A stretch of 64,000 bases of DNA from Spartobacteria bacterium (lineage in GTDB: Bacteria > Verrucomicrobiota > Verrucomicrobiia > Chthoniobacterales > UBA10450), in the NCBI GenBank assembly GCA_003167365.1, contig PMTM01000006.1:18389-82388 (forward strand), written 5' to 3'. Shown piece after piece: positions 52,139 to 59,551 of this stretch (positions are counted from its first letter, which is position 1; each line of letters begins with the position of its first letter). The notes below the pieces were generated by a model. The model made no database searches and was not told the origin of the DNA. It saw only the letters and a program-made list of their open reading frames with translations. A program made the position numbers and the translations under genes.

Positions 52139-53671
52139 TCAAGCCGGGCGTGATTTCCGCCAGAAGAAATATACCGGCACGCCTGCCACCACGAGGAGCA
52201 AACCTGGCCACGAGGTTTGCGTCCGATATACCGCCAGCACCAGCAGAATTACCGTGGCCGCGATGATGTAGAGTGCCGGCAGCACCGGATAGCCGAAGGC
52301 GCGATATGGTCGCTCGGCATCCGGCCGCGCGCGCCTGAGCACAAATACGCCGGCAATCGTCAGCACGTAGAAAATAAGCACCGCGAAGACAACGTAATCG
52401 AGCAACATGCCGTAAAGATTTCCATACTGCTCAGCGCCCGATGCGTCCAAGATCGGTGCGTTCGTGACTGGATCGCGCAATCGCGTCCGCGGCAGCACGA
52501 GCAGTGCAGTCCAGATGCCCTGCAAGACCAGCGCCATCGCCGGGACGTGCCGCGTATTGAGCCGGCCGGTCGATTTGAAAAACAGCCCGTCCTGCGCCAT
52601 TGCATAGTATACGCGCGCGCCGGCGAGGATTAGTCCATTGCAACAGCCGAACGTTGAAATCATAATGGCCACCGCCATGATCGCCGCGCCCGCTCCGCCG
52701 AACATCACCGCCATTGCTGCCGTGCCCACGCGGTCGTCCGCCGCGTGCTGGATTTTTTCCAACGGCAGCACGCAAAGATAAGCGACATTCGCGAGCAGAT
52801 AGAGTGTGATCACTAGCCCTGTGCCGAAGGCGAGCGACAGCGGCACATTCCGGCGCGGGTCTTTAACTTCACCGGCGGTGAACGTGACGTTGTTCCACGC
52901 GTCCGATGAAAACAGCGAGCCAACCTGCGCCACGCAGACGGCGATTAACATTCCAATTGCGCCACCAGTCGCGGAGACAGTAGCCACGAACGACAGGTCA
53001 GACTTAATCGGAGAAACTACGCCGGGGGTCCACAGATGTGTGAAGTTCGCAGTGAGCGCATCGGCATTGCGACCAATGAAAATGCCGAGAGCGATCAACG
53101 CGAGCAGCGATAATGTTTTCGCCGACGTGAAAATATTTTGGATGAGCTTGCCGAGCTGAAGCCCGCGCGTGTTAACGATTGTCAAAAGCACGATAATCAA
53201 AATCGCGACCAACTGCTGCGCCGAAAGACTGATCGCGTAGTTTCGCGAAAGAATGATCGGCGGGACAATCCACTGCGTCGCTGAAATCGCCGGCGTAAGC
53301 ACACCGAGAAAACGCGCGAATGCCACCGCCACCGCGGCAATCGTGCCGGTCTGAATGATGAGGAATAGCGTCCAGCCGTAAAGAAACCCCCAGAGTGGAC
53401 CGTAAGCTTCGCGAAGATAAACGTATTGGCCGCCGGCCCGCGGCATCATCGCGGCCAGCTCACCGTAGCTGAGTGCGGCAATTACTGTGAGAGCACCGGT
53501 CACAGCCCAAACGACAAGCAGCCATCCGGCCGATCCAACCAGCCGCGCGATGTCGGCCGAGACAATGAAAACGCCCGAGCCGATCATTGAGCCCGCCACG
53601 AGCATCGTCGAGTCTAGCAAGCCAAGTCCCCGAACAAATTTTTCGTCGTTGGGTGCTGGTGGCTGTGACAT
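52139..53671 (-). CDS. APC-superfamily amino acid permease
   Basis: A 510-residue transporter with about twelve hydrophobic segments. Signature motifs: LGLLDSTMLVAGSMIGSGVF, SYGELAAMMPRAGGQYVYLR, and YGPLWGFLYGWTLF, as in the LAT/YkbA-type family. Substrate not predictable. The ATG at 53671 (SQPPAPNDEKFV) gives the usual cytoplasmic N-terminus. It lies upstream of the other APC gene and may be co-transcribed with it. Confidence 0.92.
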   Translation of the reverse strand: MSQPPAPNDEKFVRGLGLLDSTMLVAGSMIGSGVFIVSADIARLVGSAGWLLVVWAVTGALTVIAALSYGELAAMMPRAGGQYVYLREAYGPLWGFLYGWTLFLIIQTGTIAAVAVAFARFLGVLTPAISATQWIVPPIILSRNYAISLSAQQLVAILIIVLLTIVNTRGLQLGKLIQNIFTSAKTLSLLALIALGIFIGRNADALTANFTHLWTPGVVSPIKSDLSFVATVSATGGAIGMLIAVCVAQVGSLFSSDAWNNVTFTAGEVKDPRRNVPLSLAFGTGLVITLYLLANVAYLCVLPLEKIQHAADDRVGTAAMAVMFGGAGAAIMAVAIMISTFGCCNGLILAGARVYYAMAQDGLFFKSTGRLNTRHVPAMALVLQGIWTALLVLPRTRLRDPVTNAPILDASGAEQYGNLYGMLLDYVVFAVLIFYVLTIAGVFVLRRARPDAERPYRAFGYPVLPALYIIAATVILLVLAVYRTQTSWPGLLLVVAGVPVYFFWRKSRPA

Positions 53672-53871
53672 CGCGCTGATCTTAAACCATCCGATTTCGC
53701 TAAGCGTCAATTAGCAACAGTAACGACAATTTCCTGCGCGCGGACAGAGCCGGCCAGTCGCAAACTGCGCAAGGGAAATCACAACTGCAAATCGAAGAGA
53801 TGTCTTCATGAGTGGTTCATCTTTTACCCTCTTCGCCGTCCGTGCGCAATCCTCCGCTTTCCCGTTTCGGG

Positions 53872-54876
53872 ATGCATGCTATTCTCCGGCGCGTGTCGAA
53901 CAGGAACCTGTCTTTATCGTGGCGAAAGTTACTGTCGATCTTGCTCGCCAGCGCCGTTGTTGGCGAAATGGCGGGAGCCGTTCCGTATCCGGGTCAGCGG
54001 GTTCAAAGATCAGCTCCGCGATTCGAAGAATTACCATTGGTTCGTTCGAAGCAGAATCATTTGCTCGTCCAGGCCTACATAAACGATAAGCCGGCCTGGC
54101 TTTGCGTTGACTCTGGTGCCCCGATTAGCGCGATCGATTTGCATCGCCGATCTCATTTTCGGCTTACCGGAATTTCCGCGGGCTCCGAGCTCCCAACGCG
54201 TCTTCGCATCAACGGCGCCTTCGATAATGTGGCGATCGCGCGCAGTCTGCAGCTTGGCGGATTGAACCTGGTCGATGAACCAGTGGTCGTCGTCGATCTC
54301 GAAGGCTCCAGTCGCGCCGCCAGTTTGATGCATGAGCCGGCAATCGACGGAATCCTCGGGGCCGACATCTTGTTCCCCACCAAGGCGGTGCTCGATTGCG
54401 AGCGGCAGGTTCTCATTCTGCAATTGGATCCCGAAGCCACTGGAAGAGCGCCCGGCGTGGACTTTCGCGGCTTCCACGGGCTGCCCATGCATTTGAGCGA
54501 GAGTTTCAACTTGTATGTCGATGGCTCGATCAATGGCACTCCTGCGCGCCTGATGGTCGATACCGGCGCATTCGCGACCCTTCTGCATCACGCGTTTGTT
54601 CGCCAAATGCGCATTCCAACGCGCACCACACAGATCAGCTCCGCGGCGGTGAATTTGAAACAACGTGGCGTGCTGGTCGCCAAAATCCGGCGTCTTTCTC
54701 TCGGCAATATCAACATTGTCGGCGAAGACGTGGGCGTGATTAACTTGGAAGGCCTCATTCATAACGGCTTGCTGCAAGCCTCGCCCCCGGTCGTCGGATT
54801 GCTCGGTGCGGAAACCTTGCGCAAGCATCACGGCATCATCGATTTCGGCACTCGCACGCTATATCTGAAAAGGTGA
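53872..54876 (+). CDS. Exported protein with two retropepsin-like aspartic protease domains
   Basis: A 334-residue protein with an N-terminal signal or anchor (LLSILLASAVVGEMAGA) and two aspartyl-protease half-domains in tandem. The first has Asp80 in LCVDSGAPISAI and IDGILGADIL; the second has Asp230 in LMVDTGAFATLL and VVGLLGAETL. Eukaryotic pepsins are bilobed in this way, while most bacterial retropepsin-like proteins have a single domain and dimerise. Each domain retains the DxGA active-site loop. Substrate unknown. The ATG at 53872 starts the signal; an in-frame GTG at 53812 adds 20 unlikely residues. Confidence 0.8.
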   Translation: MHAILRRVSNRNLSLSWRKLLSILLASAVVGEMAGAVPYPGQRVQRSAPRFEELPLVRSKQNHLLVQAYINDKPAWLCVDSGAPISAIDLHRRSHFRLTGISAGSELPTRLRINGAFDNVAIARSLQLGGLNLVDEPVVVVDLEGSSRAASLMHEPAIDGILGADILFPTKAVLDCERQVLILQLDPEATGRAPGVDFRGFHGLPMHLSESFNLYVDGSINGTPARLMVDTGAFATLLHHAFVRQMRIPTRTTQISSAAVNLKQRGVLVAKIRRLSLGNINIVGEDVGVINLEGLIHNGLLQASPPVVGLLGAETLRKHHGIIDFGTRTLYLKR

Positions 54877-54995
54877 TTGTCGTTGCAGCCGCGGCCCTGC
54901 GGATCGTCGTCATGCGTTATGAGCTGAGGCAGCAAATTTCATCTATGATTATCTCGCCGATTGAAAAGCAACCATTTGGTTGCATGTTGTAGTTC

Positions 54996-55319
54996 GTGAA
55001 TGAAATCTTCAAGGCTTTGGCCGATCCGGGCCGGCGCAAACTTCTCGATCAATTACACGGCAACAATGGCCAAACCCTGAGCGAATTATGTCAGCACCTA
55101 GACATGTCCCGGCAGGCTGTGACAAAACACCTCGGAGTGTTGGAAGGGGCGAACCTGGTAGTCGTTCTCTGGCATGGACGCGAAAAGCTTCATTACCTTA
55201 ATCCCGTGCCGCTGCATCAGATTACCGAGCGTTGGATCGACAAGTACCAACATCGGATTCTGCTCGCATTGAGCGAACTCGAGCGAGGCCTTGAAAAAGC
55301 AGAGCGAAAAAAGAAATGA
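54996..55319 (+). CDS. ArsR-family transcriptional regulator
   Basis: A 107-residue winged-helix protein: IFKALADPGRRKLLDQL, then the recognition helix LSELCQHLDMSRQAVTKHL and GANLVVVLWHGREKLHYL. No metal-binding cysteine motif is present. It belongs to the group usually followed by an SRPBCC/AHSA1-domain gene, which it often controls. Here the stop overlaps an ATG that starts only seven codons (MKKAVKK and stop) in the position of that partner, so the partner gene appears lost. Starts with GTG. Confidence 0.9.
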   Translation: MNEIFKALADPGRRKLLDQLHGNNGQTLSELCQHLDMSRQAVTKHLGVLEGANLVVVLWHGREKLHYLNPVPLHQITERWIDKYQHRILLALSELERGLEKAERKKK

Positions 55320-55376
55320 AAAAAGCGGTCAAGAAGTAAGGAAACGGATCGGGCGACCGGCCTCAACCGCCCCTAC

Positions 55377-55901
55377 CTATGCACCGAGAATCTCGGCCAC
55401 CTTTAGGATCGTATTCCAACTGCGCGTTGTCGTGGCTACCCCGAATTCTTTCTCGACGACCTGATTTGGATACAACGCGCTCTCCTTCAATCTTCGCCAG
55501 AGACTCAACGCGCATACTCCGGTGATTCGCACGACCTTCACTTCCCACTGGTCGATACTCGGTGCGTAAATCGGAAGCTTTGGTAAACGCGCGGGCCGTT
55601 TGGCCATCACGGTAACGAAAGCGCGGAGATCGTTGCCGAGTGGTTCATCTGTTAACGGCGCACCACTCGCAAGATCAACAATCTCTTTTGCGCGACAAAT
55701 CATCACTTCGCATTTGAACGGCAGTTTCTGCAGAATCGCCACTCGCAAAGTTGCTTCGCTTACGTCTTCGCGAACGACAAAAGTCCCGACGGCGCCGACG
55801 TTGACCACGCCGAATTTGGCCAATTCCTTTGCGAGAATGCTCGGTTGAAATCTATTATGCTTCCCGACATTCGCGGCCCGAAGAAAAACCACCCAGCGCA
55901 T
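55377..55901 (-). CDS. DUF1697 protein
   Basis: A 174-residue protein with the DUF1697 opening MRWVVFLRAANVGKHNRF, GVVNVGAVGTFVVREDV and the C-terminal WNTILKVAEIL. The family's function is unknown; a ferredoxin-like or alpha-beta fold is typical. It lies 22 bases downstream of the PH-domain gene on the same strand. The start lies at an ATG in an AT-rich stretch; a TTG three codons upstream is also open. Confidence 0.85.
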   Translation of the reverse strand: MRWVVFLRAANVGKHNRFQPSILAKELAKFGVVNVGAVGTFVVREDVSEATLRVAILQKLPFKCEVMICRAKEIVDLASGAPLTDEPLGNDLRAFVTVMAKRPARLPKLPIYAPSIDQWEVKVVRITGVCALSLWRRLKESALYPNQVVEKEFGVATTTRSWNTILKVAEILGA

Positions 55902-55922
55902 ATATAACAACCGAAGCGTTCG

Positions 55923-56342
55923 TTACTCGATGTCGAGCTCGCGCACGCGCTTTTGCGTTCGGATGATTTCCACCTGATTGCGTAGCTTGTCGCCGAATCC
56001 GACGCTCGACGGAATCGCTTCGACAAAAACGAACGGCGTTGAAAGATCGGATGTATTGATCTGAATGTTCTCGATGCCGACGAAGCGATGGAGGAATGGC
56101 TGTCGCGTCTCGAGATCTTTGACGCGGTACAACTCCAGTGTGTCCGTTATCTTGCTAAACACACCTTGCGTGATTTTGAGCCGCTCGGTCGTCAGTTCGT
56201 AAATCTTGCATTTCGTCTGGAGATAACGCGCCAGCGCGATAAAGATGGGTACGATGAGCCAGCAGAAGAGCCCGCATAGAATGAAGACGCCAAGATTTTT
56301 CCATTGCGACGAACTGCCCCGCCACACGATCTCTTCGGCCAT
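55923..56342 (-). CDS. Membrane-anchored bacterial PH-domain protein
   Basis: A 139-residue protein. A hydrophobic segment (LGVFILCGLFCWLIVPIFI, about residues 17-36) anchors it, followed by a bacterial PH domain (bPH2-like, YdbT type) with YELTTERLKITQGVFSK, TLELYRVKDLETRQPF and IENIQINTSDLSTPFVF. Function of such proteins is uncertain. It is divergent from a decayed nucleotidyltransferase fragment. Confidence 0.82.
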   Translation of the reverse strand: MAEEIVWRGSSSQWKNLGVFILCGLFCWLIVPIFIALARYLQTKCKIYELTTERLKITQGVFSKITDTLELYRVKDLETRQPFLHRFVGIENIQINTSDLSTPFVFVEAIPSSVGFGDKLRNQVEIIRTQKRVRELDIE

Positions 56343-56359
56343 GTTGAATTTTTAGCGCG

Positions 56360-56434
56360 ATGGCCTTGATCACACAAGCATTCGTCCTCGGCACGCGATT
56401 GCGTCCGCTGACTTACGATTTGCCAAAACCGGTC
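56360..56434 (+). pseudogene. Decayed 5' fragment of a nucleotidyltransferase paralogue
   Basis: The first 25 codons of a second copy of the downstream nucleotidyltransferase gene remain: MALITQAFVLGTRLRPLTYD versus MAGITQAFVLGAGLGTRLRP in the intact gene. A 12-base in-frame deletion removes the AGLG part of the nucleotide-binding loop. Most other differences are third-codon changes, so this copy was once under protein-level selection. The frame is cut off by the family A repeat that starts six bases later. Confidence 0.85.
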
Positions 56435-56439
56435 TTATT

Positions 56440-56582
56440 GTCATTCCGAGCGAAGGCGAGGAATGGAGCGAGCCGGGAGGCCGCGACATGAACGGGCAGG
56501 CCGAGAGGCCGAGTGAGCGGGCGCGAACGAGTCAATCTCTCACAGGGTCGATTGTGAGATCCTTCGCTCCACTCAGGATGAC
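56440..56582. repeat. REP-like palindromic element, family A copy 5
   Basis: Begins GTCATTCCGAGCGAAGGCGA and ends CCACTCAGGATGACA. It contains about 60 unrelated bases in its left centre (GAGCGAGCCGGGAGGCC...). It separates the decayed nucleotidyltransferase fragment from the intact gene, so it sits between the two copies of the same 5' coding sequence. Confidence 0.88.
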
Positions 56583-56603
56583 AGCACGTTAGAGCGAACT
56601 CTT

Positions 56604-57551
56604 ATGGCAGGCATCACACAAGCTTTCGTTCTCGGCGCCGGTCTCGGCACGCGACTGCGTCCGCTAACCTACGATTTGCCAAAGCCGCTCATCCCGATTT
56701 TTCAAAAACCGCTCATTACTTTCGCGCTCGATCATTTGATCGATCTCGGCGTGAAATCCTTCGTCATCAATACCCACCAGCTCCCGGGCCGGTTCGAAGA
56801 TTTTTTCTCGGGAAACGTTTATGCCGGTCATCCGATCAGACTCGTTCACGAACCGGACCTGCTCGAGACCGGCGGCGGCATTAAGAACGCGGAGCGGCAT
56901 CTCGGCACCAAGCCGTTCATCGTTTACAGCGGCGACATTCTAACCGATGTCGATCTCGCCCCGCTAATCGATGAGCATTCCCGCTGCGGCAACGACGTCA
57001 CCCTGGCCGTGCGCGAAACCGGTCTCGCCACCGGCGTGGCCCTCCGGAATGGGCGCGTCGTGGATATCGGAAATAAATTTGGCCACCCCGGCGATTACGA
57101 TTTCGCCAACATCTCCATTTGGAATCCGGAAATTTTTCAACGAATTCCTGCGGCCAAGAAAATCTCTTTCATTCCGGTGCTGACGGAATGGATCAGGCAA
57201 GATGGAAAGATCGGCGGCGTCATACTAAACGACCACAACTGGTTCAATATCGGTTCGCGCACACAATACCTCGAAGTTCATCGCGCGATTCTCGAACACC
57301 ATTGGAAACCGCGTTATTTGAAAACGCCAGAGTGGCCGGCGCCGATCGCGCCGGATGCGACGGTCGATCCAAGCGCGCGGCTTTCCGGTTTCTATTCTAT
57401 CGGCGTCGGCTGCACCGTGGGGGCGGACGCGTTGATCGAGGACACGATCTTATGGCCCGGTTCACAAATTGCTTCCCGGAGCGAATTAGTTGGTTGTATT
57501 GTCCGCTCCCGCCAAAAAGTTGAGGGCGTCCATCGCAACATCGACATCTAA
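56604..57551 (+). CDS. Sugar-1-phosphate nucleotidyltransferase with hexapeptide C-terminus (MurU-like)
   Basis: A 315-residue enzyme. The nucleotide-binding loop is AFVLGAGLGTRLRPLT, followed by LPKPLIPIFQKPLI, the metal/sugar-binding FIVYSGDILTDVD, and a C-terminal left-handed helix with PSARLSGFYSIGVGCTVG. It resembles mannose-1-phosphate guanylyl- and N-acetylmuramate-1-phosphate uridylyl-transferases. The next gene, four bases away, is an AmgK-like kinase, which is the known MurU partner in cell-wall recycling; that context favours MurNAc/GlcNAc-1-P activation. Confidence 0.85.
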   Translation: MAGITQAFVLGAGLGTRLRPLTYDLPKPLIPIFQKPLITFALDHLIDLGVKSFVINTHQLPGRFEDFFSGNVYAGHPIRLVHEPDLLETGGGIKNAERHLGTKPFIVYSGDILTDVDLAPLIDEHSRCGNDVTLAVRETGLATGVALRNGRVVDIGNKFGHPGDYDFANISIWNPEIFQRIPAAKKISFIPVLTEWIRQDGKIGGVILNDHNWFNIGSRTQYLEVHRAILEHHWKPRYLKTPEWPAPIAPDATVDPSARLSGFYSIGVGCTVGADALIEDTILWPGSQIASRSELVGCIVRSRQKVEGVHRNIDI

Positions 57552-57555
57552 TCCA

Positions 57556-58545
57556 GTGAGAACCGAACTCTTGCTTCGCCAAACGCGGATGCATTTCCCG
57601 CGTTTCGATGTTGATGAAATCGAAATCACGCCGATCGAGAAAGGCGGCTCCGATCGAAAGTTTTATCGGGTAAACTGTTCGTCCGACCAGACGATCATTC
57701 TGGTTAAGTACAATCTCGAGCGGGAAGAGAACCGGCACTATGTCGAGATCGCGCAATTTCTGGCCGGGCACGGCATTCGCGCGCCCAAGATATATTTTCA
57801 TGATCCGGCCGAAGGTTTGATCTGGATCGAGGATTTGGGCGAACGCGATCTTTTTGGTTATCGCGAGGAAAGTTGGCTGGTGCGCCGCGCCTTTTACGAA
57901 TCGGCCCTCGACGAAATCGGCAAGCTTCATCGTTTGTCGGAGACGGCGTCGCGCGCGATCCGCAGCGATTTGCCCGCGGAGTTCAACGCCGCGCTTTATC
58001 TCTGGGAGCAGAACTACTTTTTCGAAAACTGCCTCGGACGTTATTTCAATATCGACAACGCAAAGCTCGCTGCGCTCGCCACGTTGCCGGCCTTGCGCGA
58101 AATCGCCGAGCGGCTGGATCGCTTGCCGCGCGTTCTCGTGCACCGCGATTTTCAATCGCAGAACATCATTGTGCGCAACAGCCAGGCTTGCCTGATTGAT
58201 TTTCAGGGAATGCGCCCGGGACTCGCCGAGTACGATGTCGCATCGTTGCTCTACGATCCATATGTCGATCTTGCCAATGCCGAACGCGCCGAGCTGGTTG
58301 CATATTATCGCGAAGAGCAAATCAAAAACGTCATCGCGATCGACGATGACTTCGATGCCACGCTGCAACTTTGTGCGATGCAACGTTTGATGCAGGCGCT
58401 TGGCGCCTACGGTTTCCTCGGCCTCGTCAAAGGCCACAAAGATTTTCTCAAGCACGTCCCCACAGCGATGAAATCATTGCGCGGCATCGTCGCAGAGATT
58501 GACGGCTTGCAACCACTAGCAGCGACATTGAATCAATTGACCTAA
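57556..58545 (+). CDS. AmgK-like phosphotransferase (anomeric sugar kinase)
   Basis: A 329-residue kinase of the aminoglycoside-phosphotransferase fold. The catalytic loop is RVLVHRDFQSQNIIV (HxD...N), and the metal-binding Asp follows in CLIDFQGMRPGLAEYDVASL. The N-terminal lobe contains GGSDRKFYRVN and IIWIED-like LIWIEDLGERDLF. The closest match by motif is AmgK, which phosphorylates the anomeric position of N-acetylmuramic acid and GlcNAc. The GTG at 57556 is four bases after the nucleotidyltransferase stop. Together they could bypass de novo UDP-MurNAc synthesis. Confidence 0.83.
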   Translation: MRTELLLRQTRMHFPRFDVDEIEITPIEKGGSDRKFYRVNCSSDQTIILVKYNLEREENRHYVEIAQFLAGHGIRAPKIYFHDPAEGLIWIEDLGERDLFGYREESWLVRRAFYESALDEIGKLHRLSETASRAIRSDLPAEFNAALYLWEQNYFFENCLGRYFNIDNAKLAALATLPALREIAERLDRLPRVLVHRDFQSQNIIVRNSQACLIDFQGMRPGLAEYDVASLLYDPYVDLANAERAELVAYYREEQIKNVIAIDDDFDATLQLCAMQRLMQALGAYGFLGLVKGHKDFLKHVPTAMKSLRGIVAEIDGLQPLAATLNQLT

Positions 58546-58554
58546 GAGCTGCCA

Positions 58555-59214
58555 CTACAGCTCTGCTACGAACGGATTTGTTCGTCGCTCGGTGCCGATT
58601 TTGGTCGGCGGTCCGTGGCCGGGCAGCACCGTCACATTGTCGCCGAGCGGAAATAGTTTCTTCTTAATTCCCTCGAACAAAAGATCGCCGTCTCCACCGG
58701 GCAAATCCGATCGGCCGACGCCGCCGGCGAAGAGAACGTCGCCGCCGATGAGCAGTTCATCCTTTCGCGAGAAGAAGCAGAGACTTCCCGGACAATGTCC
58801 CGGCACTTCGAGCACTTGCATTTCGGTTCCGAGAAAATCTCGGGCCGGCGTTTCTTCGATCAGGAAATCCGGCTGCACCGGTTCGATTTCCAGCTCGAAT
58901 CCAAAATCGCGAAAAAAATTGGGATCGGAGATCATCGGCACGGTTTCGACGCTGCAACCGATCTGACAGTTGAACCGGCGTTTAATTTTGGCGACGTCCG
59001 GGATGTGATCGAAGTGTCCGTGAGTGAGAAGCAGAAGTTTTAAATCGACCTTGCGCGATTCGAGCCAAGCGCAGGCGCCATCCGGTGCGTCGAAGAGAAT
59101 CAAGCCTTCGAGCGCCGGGACCAGGTAGCAGTTGGTCTCAAAAATTCCGCCACAGAAAGTTTCGTAAGCGAGCACGCGAGTCGCAATGTAACCGCGATCT
59201 GTTCGACCTGTCAT
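58555..59214 (-). CDS. Metallo-beta-lactamase-fold hydrolase (glyoxalase II-like)
   Basis: A 219-residue MBL-fold hydrolase. Zn ligands: THGHFDH (about residues 64-70), a later His in VPGHCPGSLCFF, the bridging Asp in IGGDVLFAGGVGRSD and the last His in TVLPGHGPPT. Length and motifs match the YcbL/glyoxalase II-like group, which hydrolyse thioesters such as S-lactoylglutathione analogues. The ATG lies inside a family A repeat, so the first residues (MTGRTDRG) are repeat-encoded; a GTG 13 codons later would give a more normal start. Confidence 0.9.
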   Translation of the reverse strand: MTGRTDRGYIATRVLAYETFCGGIFETNCYLVPALEGLILFDAPDGACAWLESRKVDLKLLLLTHGHFDHIPDVAKIKRRFNCQIGCSVETVPMISDPNFFRDFGFELEIEPVQPDFLIEETPARDFLGTEMQVLEVPGHCPGSLCFFSRKDELLIGGDVLFAGGVGRSDLPGGDGDLLFEGIKKKLFPLGDNVTVLPGHGPPTKIGTERRTNPFVAEL

Positions 59215-59316
59215 CCCGAACGGAGTGAGGGACCTCGCCTATGGAGCTTGTGTCACTCAACTTTCTGAAGGTGATCCGCGAGTCTTTGTGAGATCCTTCG
59301 CTCCGCTCAGGATGAC
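59210..59316. repeat. REP-like palindromic element, family A copy 6
   Basis: From GTCATCCCGAACGGAGTGAG to TCCGCTCAGGATGACA, 107 bases, between the divergent MBL and protease genes. The 235 bases that follow, up to the protease start at 59552, hold no recognisable gene; a promoter for the protease is expected there. Confidence 0.9.
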
Positions 59317-59551
59317 AATCGCTCAACCTGGGTTGTGAAGGCGTCGATAGAACAGCGCACCGGAGTCAGGGTCGGCGACTGCGGTTGCAGGCACTTGTGG
59401 AACGGAAGCTGCATTAAAAAATCCGCATTCTCCGTATTTTTGAATGTTATGCGTTCGCGGGTGTCTCACCTCCTTACATGCTGATCTCTCGTCCGCTTAC
59501 CTTGCGTTTAAGTCCGATGTCTGCGACAATGGCAAACCTTTTTTCTCTCGA

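Noticed and set aside
50526..53671. The two APC permeases as a recent tandem duplication
   Set aside because: Their N-terminal and loop motifs belong to different APC subfamilies, so they are neighbours by arrangement rather than duplicates.
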